The position numbers and the translations under genes were made by a program. Of a DNA stretch of 64,000 bases, positions 35,199 through 45,325 are shown in pieces. The first letter of the stretch is position 1, and the number at the start of each line of letters is the position of its first letter. Below the pieces are notes generated by a model. That model ran no database searches, had not been told where the DNA came from, and was given only the letters and a program-made list of their open reading frames with translations. The stretch is from an uncultured Christensenella sp. (GTDB lineage Bacteria > Bacillota > Clostridia > Christensenellales > UBA3700), in the NCBI GenBank assembly GCA_910584035.1, contig CAJTZR010000001.1, positions 34,295 to 98,294 of the forward strand, written 5' to 3'.

Positions 35199-36347
35199 AT
35201 GAGAATATTAGAAATTACATTTGTCCCTCCCGATAAAATGTCAGGTGGCGGATTGGGTATTTATCAATCAATAAAATCCTTGCTTAGTGTAGGCGATGTT
35301 GATTATATTGGACCTAAATTTGATACTACATTATTTGAAAGTAGTGATAAGTTGAACTCCTTATGTATATTACAAGCAAAAAAAAGATCTATTAGTAGGA
35401 TGATATTTAAAAACATATCTACTTCATTTTATGACGATTGGGAAAACTTTGTAGATAAAATTAATTGGAATAACTATGATTTTGTTCACATTGAATCAAG
35501 TAGATATTATTTTGTAGTTAAGACAATATTAAAGCATAATATACCAATTATTATGCGTATGCACAATATTGAAAGTGACTATGGATATAATATTTATTGT
35601 AAAAATAAAAGTCTATCAAATTACATTAGATATTATTCGTATCACACTAATGAAAAAAAAGTAATTCGTAAAGTTAATTCAATTATATTTTTAACAATTA
35701 ATGATATAAAACGAGCTAGAAAACTATATAAAGTCAAAGAAAATCAAATTTATTTAAACCCTGTGTGTATCAATATAAATAAAAATTGTTGTAGGGAAGA
35801 AAAGGAATTTCATAATGAAAAATTTTTAAAATTTTTAATGACTGGCACACTTAATTATGGACCTAATGTTGATGGAGTCATTTGGTTTTTAGATAATGTT
35901 TGGACTAAGAATTATAATAATGATAAATTCACTTTAACTATTGCAGGAGCACATCCTAATGATAAATTGAAAGAAATTATTGCAAATAATGCAAACGTTA
36001 CCTTAATTGATACGCCTGATGATATGACAGAATATTTTTTAAATGCAGATTGCTATATTGCACCAATATTTGATGGTGCAGGTATGAAAGTAAAAGTTGC
36101 AGAAGCATTATCGTATGGGCTTCCAGTAATTGGTACTACTCACGCTTTTATAGGTTACGAGGAAATTGAAAAAGGAAAATATTTAGCAAATTCAGCTGAT
36201 GAATTTACAGAGAATATAAATAAAATTACAACAGCATCAATTGAAAGAAATGTAATTTATAACGAATTTTATTCAAAATTAAGTATGAATCGTAGCATTG
36301 AATTTTACAATAAATTATCTAGAGAAATTATTAGTAAAAAGCTATAA
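35199..36347 (+). CDS. GT4-family glycosyltransferase
   Basis: A GT-B fold transferase of 382 residues from ATG 35199 (GAGAGG six bases upstream; a TTG two codons earlier is less likely). The N-terminal GGGLGIYQSI loop and the C-terminal donor-site region GTLNYGPNVDG, then PIFDGAGMKVKVAEALSYGLPVIGT, fit GT4 and resemble GT4 proteins annotated in polysaccharide loci. Donor unknown. Confidence 0.9.
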   Translation: MRILEITFVPPDKMSGGGLGIYQSIKSLLSVGDVDYIGPKFDTTLFESSDKLNSLCILQAKKRSISRMIFKNISTSFYDDWENFVDKINWNNYDFVHIESSRYYFVVKTILKHNIPIIMRMHNIESDYGYNIYCKNKSLSNYIRYYSYHTNEKKVIRKVNSIIFLTINDIKRARKLYKVKENQIYLNPVCININKNCCREEKEFHNEKFLKFLMTGTLNYGPNVDGVIWFLDNVWTKNYNNDKFTLTIAGAHPNDKLKEIIANNANVTLIDTPDDMTEYFLNADCYIAPIFDGAGMKVKVAEALSYGLPVIGTTHAFIGYEEIEKGKYLANSADEFTENINKITTASIERNVIYNEFYSKLSMNRSIEFYNKLSREIISKKL

Positions 36348-36428
36348 ATTGTTTAAATTAAACCTATGGCAATGCTGATGAAACTATGAAGTGTATGGTA
36401 AATATTGAAACAAGGAGTCATTGTTTAG

Positions 36429-37373
36429 ATGAAAGATGTAAGTATTCTATTAGTAAATTATAAAATGCCGTTAATGACCATTGATTGTGTTAATAGTATT
36501 ATAAAAAATACTATAGACATTAATTACGAAATTATAATAATAGATAATGGCTCAAATGATAACTCTATTCAAATATTAGAAGAGACATTTTGCAAAAATA
36601 AAAATGTAATTTTGGTTGATGCTAAAAATAATTTGGGGTTTGGCAAAGCTAACAATTTAGGAGCAACATTTGCACAAGGTAAATATTTGTTTTTATTAAA
36701 TAATGATACAATTTTGTTAGATAATGCTATAAAATCTTTTTATGATTTTATGGAACAAGATTGTAATTCTAAAATTGCTATTTGTGGCGGTAATTTGTTA
36801 GATTTTGAAAAAAAGCCTGCACATTCTTTTAATGTATTACCAAACTTACAATATGAAAAGAAAAATGCATACAAATTTATAACAAGACGATTAAAAAAAA
36901 CAACTCCAAGACAAGATTATAATTTTTCAGATAAAGTTGTTGAAGTTGGGTATATCACTGGTGCAGATTTGTTTATAAGAACTAGTATTTTTAATGAGGT
37001 AAATGGTTTTGATAAGGACTTTTTTATGTATAGTGAAGAGTCTGAAATGAGCTATAGAATTAAAAATTGTGGATATAAGATTGTTAATTTGCCTTATGTA
37101 AAAATTGTTCATCTTGAAGGACAAAGTGTAAAAAGTAATGATGACTATAATCCCATAAGATTTAAAATGTTTTGTGAAGGACGATATATTTACTACTTTA
37201 AAGTTTATGGTGAAAAAACAGCAAAAAAAGTTTATAAAGTGCTTAATAGTGCACATAGGTTAAAATATTTTTTGTCTTTTTTTAATAAAAAATATTTTTA
37301 TATGTTAAAAATTATCAAGTCAACTTTTATTGATACCAAAAACAAATTAGGGAGTATTGAAAATGATAATTAG
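36429..37373 (+). CDS. GT2-family glycosyltransferase (rhamnosyltransferase-like)
   Basis: A 314-residue GT-A protein. [10 protein letters not shown] and [11 protein letters not shown] form the nucleotide site, [10 protein letters not shown] replaces a strict DxD, and the C-terminal [30 protein letters not shown] pattern (given here in parts: [18 protein letters not shown]) is typical of WcaE/rhamnosyltransferase-like GT2 enzymes. It overlaps the start of the heptose kinase gene by 11 bases. A rhamnose donor is plausible because dTDP-rhamnose is made by this locus, but is not shown. Confidence 0.88.
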   Translation: MKDVSILLVNYKMPLMTIDCVNSIIKNTIDINYEIIIIDNGSNDNSIQILEETFCKNKNVILVDAKNNLGFGKANNLGATFAQGKYLFLLNNDTILLDNAIKSFYDFMEQDCNSKIAICGGNLLDFEKKPAHSFNVLPNLQYEKKNAYKFITRRLKKTTPRQDYNFSDKVVEVGYITGADLFIRTSIFNEVNGFDKDFFMYSEESEMSYRIKNCGYKIVNLPYVKIVHLEGQSVKSNDDYNPIRFKMFCEGRYIYYFKVYGEKTAKKVYKVLNSAHRLKYFLSFFNKKYFYMLKIIKSTFIDTKNKLGSIENDN

Positions 37374-38388
37374 GTCAAGAGCACCATTAAGATTAGGACT
37401 TGCTGGTGGCGGAACAGATGTTTCACCTTATAGTGATATTTATGGCGGTGCGATATTAAATGTTACAATTAGTATGTATACTTATTGCACAATTGAAGTC
37501 ACAAATGATAACAAAATTGAATTTTTCGCTACAGATTTAAATAAAAATTTTAGTTGTGAAAGTTGTCCTACTTTGCCAATTGATGGAGTATTGGATTTAC
37601 ATAAAGGAGTTTACAACAGAATTGTTAAAGATTTCAATAATGGGAAACCATTATCGTTTAAGATGACTACATATTCAGAAGCACCTGCTGGCTCTGGCTT
37701 AGGTACGTCTTCAACAATGGTAGTTGCAATTTTAAAAGCATATGTAGAGTGGTTAAAGTTGCCTTTGGGTGAATACGACATTGCAAAATTAGCTTATGAA
37801 ATTGAAAGAGAAGATTTGCAATTAAGTGGTGGAAAGCAAGACCAATATGCTGCAACTTTTGGTGGTTTTAATTTTATGCAGTTTAATAGAGATTCGGTTA
37901 TTGTAAACCCTTTAAGAGTTAAACGTTGGATTATAAATGAACTTGAATGTAGTTTAGTGTTATATTTTACTGGTGTATCGAGGTCATCAGCTAAGATTAT
38001 AAATGACCAAATTGACAATGCCAAAAAGGGCGAAACAAAGTCAATTGCTGCAATGGATGAATTAAAAGAACAAGCTTACTTAATGAAAAATTATTTGCTT
38101 GTTGGAAATATTAATGGTATATGTGATGTTTTAAAAGAAAGTTGGGAATCAAAGAAGAAAGTTTCGCAAAGCATAACAAATAATTTTATTAACGAATGCT
38201 ATGATTTTATTATGGAAAATGGCGGGAAAGCTGCTAAAGTATCAGGTGCTGGTGGCGGTGGATTTATGATGATTATTTGTGACCCTAAAGATAGATGCAA
38301 TTTAGTTGAGAAACTTAAAGAAAAAGGTGGAAACACTTATACTATTACATTTGAGTTAGATGGAACTCGTGGCTGGACAATAGATTGA
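37363..38388 (+). CDS. hddA: D-glycero-alpha-D-manno-heptose 7-phosphate kinase
   Basis: A GHMP-superfamily kinase of 341 residues that adds the C1 phosphate in alpha configuration. [17 protein letters not shown] is the characteristic HddA start, [14 protein letters not shown] the ATP loop, and [12 protein letters not shown] the third GHMP motif. The ATG at 37363 follows GGGAG; a TTG two codons earlier is an alternative. Adjacent gmhA, hddC and gmhB complete the GDP-heptose pathway, which settles the call among GHMP kinases. Confidence 0.93.
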   Translation: MIIRSRAPLRLGLAGGGTDVSPYSDIYGGAILNVTISMYTYCTIEVTNDNKIEFFATDLNKNFSCESCPTLPIDGVLDLHKGVYNRIVKDFNNGKPLSFKMTTYSEAPAGSGLGTSSTMVVAILKAYVEWLKLPLGEYDIAKLAYEIEREDLQLSGGKQDQYAATFGGFNFMQFNRDSVIVNPLRVKRWIINELECSLVLYFTGVSRSSAKIINDQIDNAKKGETKSIAAMDELKEQAYLMKNYLLVGNINGICDVLKESWESKKKVSQSITNNFINECYDFIMENGGKAAKVSGAGGGGFMMIICDPKDRCNLVEKLKEKGGNTYTITFELDGTRGWTID

Positions 38389-38402
38389 AATTAGGAGAAA
38401 TT

Positions 38403-38984
38403 ATGAAAGACTTGATTAAAGAAACTTTTTTAACAACTATTGAAATAAAAAGCAAAATGTTGAATGACGAAAATCTCATTAATAACATAGAAAATAGTGC
38501 AAATTTAATTGTTGACAGCATTAATAATGGAGGTAAATTCCTAGTTGCTGGTAATGGTGGCAGTGCAGGTGACGCTCAACATATTGCGGGTGAATTTATT
38601 AATAAGTTTTATTATGATAGACCAGCAATGCCTTGTATAGCTTTAACGACAGATACTTCTGTAATCACTGCAATTGGTAATGATTCTACTTTTGATGATA
38701 TATTTTTAAAACAAGTTGTAGGATTAGGAAAGAAAGAAGATGTTTTTTTAGGCATATCAACATCAGGCAATTCTAAAGATATTGTGAAAGCTATGCAGTA
38801 TTGTAAAGAAAATGGGATAAAAACAATCGCTCTTATAGGTGATTTTGATTGCAAAATGTCAAAACTCGCAGATGCTATAATAAAGGTTCCTAGCGATAGT
38901 ACTCCTAGAATACAAGAGTGTCAATTGGTAGTTGAACATATAATTTGTCAAATTGTTGAAAAGAAAATACATCCAAAGGAGTAA
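38403..38984 (+). CDS. gmhA: Phosphoheptose isomerase
   Basis: Converts sedoheptulose 7-phosphate to D-glycero-D-manno-heptose 7-phosphate. A 193-residue SIS-domain protein with GNGGSAGDAQHIAGEF (including the His/Glu catalytic-metal region) and GISTSGNSKDIV. The ATG at 38403 follows TTAGGAGA, which overlaps the end of hddA. It is the first enzyme of the four-step pathway encoded here. Confidence 0.95.
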   Translation: MKDLIKETFLTTIEIKSKMLNDENLINNIENSANLIVDSINNGGKFLVAGNGGSAGDAQHIAGEFINKFYYDRPAMPCIALTTDTSVITAIGNDSTFDDIFLKQVVGLGKKEDVFLGISTSGNSKDIVKAMQYCKENGIKTIALIGDFDCKMSKLADAIIKVPSDSTPRIQECQLVVEHIICQIVEKKIHPKE

Positions 38985-38986
38985 TT

Positions 38987-39667
38987 ATGGAGGCAATTGT
39001 TTTGGCAGGTGGTTTTGGTACAAGGCTTGCACACATTGTTAAAGATGTTCCAAAACCTATGGCACCCATAAATGGTAAACCTTTTTTATGGTATATGTTT
39101 AAATATTTACGAAATAATGGTGTCAATAGAGTGATTTTAGCAACTGGTTATATGCATAATGTTATTGAAAATTATTTTGGGAACAATTTTATGGGGATTG
39201 AAATTGTTTATTCACAAGAGATTTCACCGCTTGGAACAGGCGGTGCAATAAAAAAAGCATTATCGCTTTGCAAAAATAAAGATGTTTTTGTAATTAATGG
39301 AGATACATTTTTTAATATAAAATTAAGAATTATGTTGAAAAAACATTTGCTTAATGATAGCTTTGTAACAGTTGCAACAAAATATATGAAGGATTTCAGT
39401 AGATATGGTTGTGTTAAAATTCATAATAATAAAATAATAGAATTTTTAGAAAAAAAACCTACTGAATTAGGATATATTAATGGTGGAATTTATTTATTAA
39501 ATAAAAATCTTTTGAATGATATACAAAAAGAAAATTTTTCATTTGAAACAGATTTTTTGGAAAAAGATACATTTAAAAAAAATATTAATTGTTATAAATC
39601 CAAAGCATATTTTATTGATATTGGCGTTGAAGAAGATTATTATCGTGCGACAAAGGAAATGGTATGA
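38987..39667 (+). CDS. hddC: D-glycero-alpha-D-manno-heptose 1-phosphate guanylyltransferase
   Basis: Sugar-nucleotide transferase of 226 residues with the LAGGFGTRL signature, DVPKPMAPINGKPF and the metal-site NGDTFF. Size and context match HddC, which makes GDP-D-glycero-alpha-D-manno-heptose. It lies between gmhA (2 bases) and gmhB (4-base ATGA overlap). Guanylyl specificity is inferred from pathway completeness. Confidence 0.92.
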   Translation: MEAIVLAGGFGTRLAHIVKDVPKPMAPINGKPFLWYMFKYLRNNGVNRVILATGYMHNVIENYFGNNFMGIEIVYSQEISPLGTGGAIKKALSLCKNKDVFVINGDTFFNIKLRIMLKKHLLNDSFVTVATKYMKDFSRYGCVKIHNNKIIEFLEKKPTELGYINGGIYLLNKNLLNDIQKENFSFETDFLEKDTFKKNINCYKSKAYFIDIGVEEDYYRATKEMV

Positions 39668-40179
39668 ATAGAGCATTATTTTTAGATAGAGATGGAACTA
39701 TTAATAAATATGGTGAATACATATACAAGATTGAGGACTTTGTATTTATTGATGGTGTAATAGATTTTATTAAAAATTTTAACAATAAAGGTTATTATGT
39801 TTTTGTTGTGTCTAATCAAGCTGGTATTGCTAGAGGATATTATAAAGAGGAAGATGTTTTAAAATTACAAAGCTGGGTGGACAAGCAACTCGCAAAATAT
39901 GATGCTCATATTGATGAATGGGTGTTTTGTCCTCATCATCCAACAGCAGGAATTGGTGAATATAAACAAGATTGTAATTGCAGAAAACCTAAAACAGGAA
40001 TGGTAGATTATCTTTGTGAAAAATACAAGATTGATAGGTCAAAATCTTTGCTTATAGGGGATAAGATTTGGGATATTCAGTGTGGCGAAAATGCTGGAAT
40101 CAAGTCATATATATTAGAAAATGAAGATTATTTTGAATTAGGAAAAAAAATAAAATGCTTTAATAAAAAAAATAATTAA
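39664..40179 (+). CDS. gmhB: D-glycero-D-manno-heptose 1,7-bisphosphate 7-phosphatase
   Basis: A HAD-family phosphatase of 171 residues. FLDRDGTIN supplies the nucleophilic Asp and the acid/base Asp, VVSNQAG is motif II, and the zinc loop CPHHP followed by CNC is intact, as in GmhB. It removes the 7-phosphate between the HddA and HddC steps. Start overlaps hddC. Confidence 0.94.
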   Translation: MNRALFLDRDGTINKYGEYIYKIEDFVFIDGVIDFIKNFNNKGYYVFVVSNQAGIARGYYKEEDVLKLQSWVDKQLAKYDAHIDEWVFCPHHPTAGIGEYKQDCNCRKPKTGMVDYLCEKYKIDRSKSLLIGDKIWDIQCGENAGIKSYILENEDYFELGKKIKCFNKKNN

Positions 40180-40220
40180 AACTAATTATTAATTACAAAT
40201 TTATTAAATACGGAGGAATA

Positions 40221-41183
40221 ATGGTTGAAATATTAATGTGTACCTATAATGGAGAGAAATTTTTAAAAGAACAATTAGACTCATTAAGGTATCAAACAAA
40301 ACCAGCGGATAGAGTAAGTATATATGATGATATATCAAGTGACAATACTGTGACTATCATTAAAGATTATATAAATGAATATAATCTTGAAAAAAAGTGG
40401 TTTTTGCATATAAATCAAGAAAATAAAGGGTGGAAAAAGAATTTTTATGATGGTATTTTGGCATCAACTGGGGATATTGTATTCTTTTGTGACCAAGACG
40501 ATGTTTGGGAATTGGATAAAATTGAAATAATGTCAAAAGCTTTTGCAAAAAATGAATACATTCTTAAATTAAATAGTTATTATACAATAAAATTTGAAAA
40601 AGAAATTCAATTTGTAGAATATGAAAAGGCTAATAATACTTGTGAAGTTAAAAAAGAACTTTTTGACGAAAATTTTGGTTTATATAGAAAAAATCGTTCA
40701 GGCTGTACTACTGCTATATCTGGTGAAGTTAGGGACATATTAAAAAGTATTCCATTTACTGAAAGCTTCTCTCACGATTACTTTTTAGAAAATATAATCG
40801 GTTCTATAGATAGAAGCTATATAATTGATTATTCTTCTATTAAATATAGATTACACGGGAACAATGCTACATATAATACAAAAATAACTATGGAAAATCA
40901 TATCGCATATGCAGAATATGTTTGTGAAGTTTTGCAAAATTATGTTGTAGGTTATCAAGAAAAATGTATTGATATTATTTCAAGGCATATAAAGCTTTTA
41001 AAACTAAAAGCAGATATTCATAAACGATTTTCTTTAATAAAATGGTTCAAATTGTTAAAATTTAAAGATTTGTATAGTGAAAATTTTTACAAGAAATGGC
41101 TTATTGATTTGTTAGATATGTTGCATTTATTAGAATGGGCAATAAAAGTAAAACATAAATTGAAATATAAAAAATTTAGTTAA
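40221..41183 (+). CDS. GT2-family glycosyltransferase (RgpB-like)
   Basis: A 320-residue GT-A enzyme. EILMCTYNGEKFLKEQLDSL and SIYDDISSDNT resemble streptococcal RgpB rhamnosyltransferases, and FFCDQDDVW is the metal site. GGAGGAA precedes the ATG. It directly follows the heptose genes; donor unknown. Confidence 0.9.
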   Translation: MVEILMCTYNGEKFLKEQLDSLRYQTKPADRVSIYDDISSDNTVTIIKDYINEYNLEKKWFLHINQENKGWKKNFYDGILASTGDIVFFCDQDDVWELDKIEIMSKAFAKNEYILKLNSYYTIKFEKEIQFVEYEKANNTCEVKKELFDENFGLYRKNRSGCTTAISGEVRDILKSIPFTESFSHDYFLENIIGSIDRSYIIDYSSIKYRLHGNNATYNTKITMENHIAYAEYVCEVLQNYVVGYQEKCIDIISRHIKLLKLKADIHKRFSLIKWFKLLKFKDLYSENFYKKWLIDLLDMLHLLEWAIKVKHKLKYKKFS

Positions 41184-41205
41184 GGTTTGTATAATGGAGA
41201 TAAAA

Positions 41206-42141
41206 ATGAAAGATAGTATACTTACAATTTGCATTCCTACTTATAATGGTGTTGATAAATTGGAAGAATGTTTGAATAGGATAGTTCCATTAGTACAAGA
41301 TAAAAACATAACAATTATTATTAGTGATAATGCTTCAACAGAAGACATTAAAGGAATGATACAAACATTTAACTATGATTACTTAGAATATTATAGAAAT
41401 GAAATTAATTTAGGTGCGGATAAAAATTTTGAAAAAGTATTATCTTATACAAATACAAAATATGCTTGGTTGTTAGGAAACGATGATTATTTTCAACAAG
41501 AATCTTTTGAAATTATTTATGAACTATTAAAAAATGAAGAATATGATGCAGTATTTGTTAATTCAGGGAATAGAATTTCTGGGATTAAAACAGGATTAAT
41601 ACAAGGCGGAAAAAATTTAATTAACAAATTAGGGGCACATCTAACTTATATGAGTTGCTTAATTTTTAATACTAAAAATTTTAATTTCAACCAAGCAAAA
41701 ATTTATTATGACACTTGGTTTTGGCAAACAGGTTTAGTTTATAACATTTTTGCTAATGATAATGCAAGAGCTTATTGGATTTCAAATAATGTTATTTCGG
41801 TTTGTGATAAATGCAGTTGTAATTTTTCTAGCGAGTATTTGAAAACTTTTATTTGCAGACTTTATGATTTTTCTAGATTGTTGCCAAATTATTATACTGA
41901 ACAAGAAAAAGATTTATTTGTTTTTAGTCATTGTAAGTATATAAATTGCGATAAATTTAAAAGTATATTATCTTACAAAGAATTGGGACAAATAAATAAA
42001 AATTTTGTAAATAATAATAAAGAAAAAATAATAGTTGCCTGTGGAAAAAGAGGATACAGATTATTCAAGATTTCACTTATTGTACCAAATTGTTTTATTA
42101 GATTTGCAAAAAAATTAAAAAGTATGTTGCATCATAATTAA
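41206..42141 (+). CDS. GT2-family glycosyltransferase
   Basis: A GT-A enzyme of 311 residues opening LTICIPTYNGVDKLEECL, with ISDNAST and WLLGNDDYF as donor/metal elements. ATG 41206 is preferred because GGAG lies six bases upstream; ATG 41194 with AAGG is possible and adds four residues. It resembles abequosyl/dideoxyhexosyl-type GT2 proteins in its YAWLLGNDD segment, and it lies immediately before the CDP-dideoxyhexose genes, so it is a good candidate to use that sugar. Inference only. Confidence 0.87.
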   Translation: MKDSILTICIPTYNGVDKLEECLNRIVPLVQDKNITIIISDNASTEDIKGMIQTFNYDYLEYYRNEINLGADKNFEKVLSYTNTKYAWLLGNDDYFQQESFEIIYELLKNEEYDAVFVNSGNRISGIKTGLIQGGKNLINKLGAHLTYMSCLIFNTKNFNFNQAKIYYDTWFWQTGLVYNIFANDNARAYWISNNVISVCDKCSCNFSSEYLKTFICRLYDFSRLLPNYYTEQEKDLFVFSHCKYINCDKFKSILSYKELGQINKNFVNNNKEKIIVACGKRGYRLFKISLIVPNCFIRFAKKLKSMLHHN

Positions 42142-42180
42142 TATTTTATAAAATTATGCTGTGTAAATTAGGAGTTTTTT

Positions 42181-42957
42181 ATGAAAGTTGTTTTGTTAGC
42201 TGGTGGATATGGCACTAGAATTAGTGAGGAAAGTCACTTAAAGCCAAAGCCTATGATTGAAATTGATGGGAAACCTATATTGTGGCATATTATGAAGTAT
42301 TATTCAAGTTTCGGATATAACGATTTTATAATTTGCTGTGGTTATAAAGGTTATGTTATAAAAGAGTTTTTTGCAAACTATTTTCTTTATAATTCAGATA
42401 TTACATTTGATTTTTCAACTGGTAAAAATGAAATGACTGTCCATAATAACTTTGCAGAGGCTTGGAAAGTTACTTTAGTTGATACAGGATTAAACACTAT
42501 GACTGGAGGTAGAATTAAGAGAATCAAGGAATATATTGGTAATCAAACTTTTATGTTAACTTATGGTGATGGGGTTTGTGATGTTAATATTGATAATTTA
42601 GTTGATTTTCATAAAAAGAGTGGAAAACTTGCAACTTTAACAGCGGTTCAGCCAGATGGCAGATTTGGTGTTATTGAAACAAATAAAGATAATTTGATTA
42701 CAGCTTTTACAGAGAAGAGCAAAGAAGATACTGGTTGGATTAACGCTGGATATTTTGTTCTAGAACCACAAATTTTTGACTATTTAGAAGATGATACAAC
42801 CATCTTTGAGCGTGCACCTCTTGAAAAATTGGCAAAAGAGGGACAGCTAAATGCATATAGACACGATGGATTTTGGCAATGTATGGATACTTTGCGTGAT
42901 AAAAATTATCTTGAGGATATAATTAAAAAGGGGGAAGCACCATGGAAGAAATGGTAA
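42181..42957 (+). CDS. rfbF: Glucose-1-phosphate cytidylyltransferase
   Basis: Makes CDP-glucose from CTP and glucose 1-phosphate, the entry to CDP-3,6-dideoxyhexoses. LAGGYGTRISEESHLKPKPM is the RfbF-specific signature, with TYGDGVCDVNI and INAGYFV later. Length 258 residues, typical. AGGAG precedes the ATG. It overlaps rfbG by 16 bases. Confidence 0.96.
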   Translation: MKVVLLAGGYGTRISEESHLKPKPMIEIDGKPILWHIMKYYSSFGYNDFIICCGYKGYVIKEFFANYFLYNSDITFDFSTGKNEMTVHNNFAEAWKVTLVDTGLNTMTGGRIKRIKEYIGNQTFMLTYGDGVCDVNIDNLVDFHKKSGKLATLTAVQPDGRFGVIETNKDNLITAFTEKSKEDTGWINAGYFVLEPQIFDYLEDDTTIFERAPLEKLAKEGQLNAYRHDGFWQCMDTLRDKNYLEDIIKKGEAPWKKW

Positions 42958-44000
42958 ATTTATCATTTTTCAAAAATAAAAAAGTTTTTGTTACAGGACA
43001 TACTGGTTTTAAAGGCAGTTGGCTTTGTAAAATTTTAATTATGGTTGGTGCTAATGTTATTGGATATTCTTTAGAACCAACAACAAATCCTAATTTGTTT
43101 ACATTGTTAGATATTGAAAAATCCATGCATTCTATTATTGGTGACATTAGGGATTTAAACAGCTTAAAAAGAGCTATTATTGATGCTGAGCCAGAGATAG
43201 TATTTCATCTTGCAGCCCAACCTATTGTTAGGGAATCATATGTTAATCCTGTTGATACATATTCAATTAATGTTATGGGAACAGTTAATATACTTGAGGC
43301 TTGTAGAAATATCAAAAGTATAAAAAGCATTGTGAATGTTACAACTGATAAAGTTTATGAAAACAAGGAGTGGTGTTGGGGATATCGTGAAGATGAAAAT
43401 TTATGTGGATATGACCCTTATAGCAACTCAAAATCTTGTTCAGAATTAGTGACTTATAGTTATAAAAATAGTTTTTACGATAAAGATAATTCCCCAGCTA
43501 TAAGTACTGCAAGGTCAGGAAATGTTATTGGTGGTGGTGATTTTAGTGCGGATAGAATTATACCAGATTGTGTGCGTGCAAGTATTAAAAAAGAAGATAT
43601 TGTAGTTAGAAATCCCTATTCAACAAGACCTTATCAACACGTAATGGAATGTTTGAGAGGATATTTAACTTTGGCTATTAAACAATATGATAAAAACCTT
43701 GCTGGTTGTTATAATTTTGGTCCAGATGAAAGTGATTGTGTTTGTACTGGTAAAATAGTTGAGATGTTTTGTAATAATTGGAAAGATTCTCGTTGGATTG
43801 AACGATATGATGGCGGACCGCACGAAGCTAATTTTCTAAAGCTTGATTGTTCTAAATCTAAATCAAGATTAAATTGGTATCCAAAATGGAATATAAATGA
43901 TGCAGTTAAATACACTGTGGATTGGTATATGGCATATTCAAACAAAAAAGAATTAATAAGTGTTACAGAAAAACAAATAAAGGAGTATTTTCAATTATGA
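42942..44000 (+). CDS. rfbG: CDP-glucose 4,6-dehydratase
   Basis: An extended SDR of 352 residues that forms CDP-4-dehydro-6-deoxyglucose. The NAD loop is VTGHTGFKGSW, the Thr-Asp-Lys motif TTDKVYEN, and the YxxxK pair lies in DPYSNSKSCSE. AGAGFI-type loops are absent, as expected for RfbG. Its end overlaps rfbH by ATGA, and the AAGGAG near 43980 serves rfbH. Confidence 0.96.
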   Translation: MEEMVNLSFFKNKKVFVTGHTGFKGSWLCKILIMVGANVIGYSLEPTTNPNLFTLLDIEKSMHSIIGDIRDLNSLKRAIIDAEPEIVFHLAAQPIVRESYVNPVDTYSINVMGTVNILEACRNIKSIKSIVNVTTDKVYENKEWCWGYREDENLCGYDPYSNSKSCSELVTYSYKNSFYDKDNSPAISTARSGNVIGGGDFSADRIIPDCVRASIKKEDIVVRNPYSTRPYQHVMECLRGYLTLAIKQYDKNLAGCYNFGPDESDCVCTGKIVEMFCNNWKDSRWIERYDGGPHEANFLKLDCSKSKSRLNWYPKWNINDAVKYTVDWYMAYSNKKELISVTEKQIKEYFQL

Positions 44001-45325
44001 GTCAAGAAAAAGATAAACAACAAATTTTAGATTTAGTTGCAGATTACTATAAGAAATATCATAAAAAAGCAGAATATAAAGATGGCGATAGAATTACCTA
44101 TGCAGCAAGAGTTTATGACGAAAAGGAAATGATAAATCTTGCTGATAGTATGTTGGAGTTTTGGCTGACAAGTGGTCGATATACTGATGAATTTGAACAA
44201 AAACTTGCAAAATATTTAGGTAATAAGTATTGTTCGTTGGTTAATAGTGGTTCGTCAGCAAATTTGATAGCGTTTATGACTTTAACATCACCACTGTTAA
44301 AAGATAGAGCTATTAAGCGTGGTGATGAGGTAATTACAGTAGCAGCAGGTTTTCCAACTACAATTGCTCCAATAATTCAGTTTGGTGCTATACCTGTTTT
44401 TGTAGATATGACTTTGCCTCAATATAATATTGATGTAACAATGCTTGAACAAGCATTAACAAATAAAACTAAAGCTGTTATGATTGCTCATACGCTTGGA
44501 AATCCTTTTGATTTGTCAGCAGTGAAAGATTTTTGCAAAAAGCACAACTTATGGCTAGTTGAAGATAATTGTGATGCATTGGGAAGCAAATACTATATTG
44601 ATGGTAAATGGAAATTTACTGGTACTATAGGTGATATTGGAACATCAAGCTTTTATCCACCTCATCATATGACAATGGGTGAAGGCGGTGCTGTTTATAC
44701 AGATAGTCCAATATTAAATAAGATTATTCGTTCAATGCGTGATTGGGGACGTGATTGTGTTTGTCCAAGTGGAAAAGACAATATTTGTGGACATCGTTTT
44801 GATAGGCAATATGGTGAATTGCCTTTGGGTTATGACCATAAATATGTTTATTCGCATTTTGGCTATAATCTTAAAGCTACAGATTTGCAAGCTTCAATCG
44901 GCGTTGCTCAACTTGAAAAATTCCCTACATTCGTTGAAAAAAGAAAATCTAATTTTGAGTTAATTAAGAAAAATTTGCAATGTGTCGCAGATAAATTGAT
45001 TTTGCCAGAAAAAGCTCAAAACAGCGATCCAAGCTGGTTTGGATTTTTGTTAACAGTTAAAGATGGTATTGATAGGGACAAGCTTGTTCAATTTATTGAG
45101 TCTAAAAATATTCAAACACGTATGTTATTTGCTGGTAATTTAATAAAACATCCTTGTTTTGATACAATTCGTGGAGACTTTTCAAAATATAGGGTTGTTG
45201 GTGATTTAAGTGTTACAGATACAATAATGAATAAAACTTTTTGGATAGGACTATATCCAGGAATGACAGAAAAAATGATTGAAAAAATGACAAATGTTAT
45301 TATTGAAGGAATTAATACTTTATGA
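43997..45325 (+). CDS. rfbH: CDP-4-dehydro-6-deoxyglucose 3-dehydratase (E1)
   Basis: PMP-dependent, iron-sulfur enzyme of 442 residues that removes the C3 hydroxyl to give the 3-deoxy intermediate. The aminotransferase-fold Lys is replaced by His223 in SFYPPHHMTMGEGG, the hallmark of E1 dehydrases. Cysteines in the CVCPSGKDNIC segment (about residues 253-263) fit the [2Fe-2S] ligands. The start at 43997 (ATGA overlap, AAGGAG upstream) is chosen over a frame extension to 43922 lying inside rfbG. The reductase partner (E3, DdhD-like) usually needed for turnover is not encoded in the window. Confidence 0.95.
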   Translation: MSQEKDKQQILDLVADYYKKYHKKAEYKDGDRITYAARVYDEKEMINLADSMLEFWLTSGRYTDEFEQKLAKYLGNKYCSLVNSGSSANLIAFMTLTSPLLKDRAIKRGDEVITVAAGFPTTIAPIIQFGAIPVFVDMTLPQYNIDVTMLEQALTNKTKAVMIAHTLGNPFDLSAVKDFCKKHNLWLVEDNCDALGSKYYIDGKWKFTGTIGDIGTSSFYPPHHMTMGEGGAVYTDSPILNKIIRSMRDWGRDCVCPSGKDNICGHRFDRQYGELPLGYDHKYVYSHFGYNLKATDLQASIGVAQLEKFPTFVEKRKSNFELIKKNLQCVADKLILPEKAQNSDPSWFGFLLTVKDGIDRDKLVQFIESKNIQTRMLFAGNLIKHPCFDTIRGDFSKYRVVGDLSVTDTIMNKTFWIGLYPGMTEKMIEKMTNVIIEGINTL

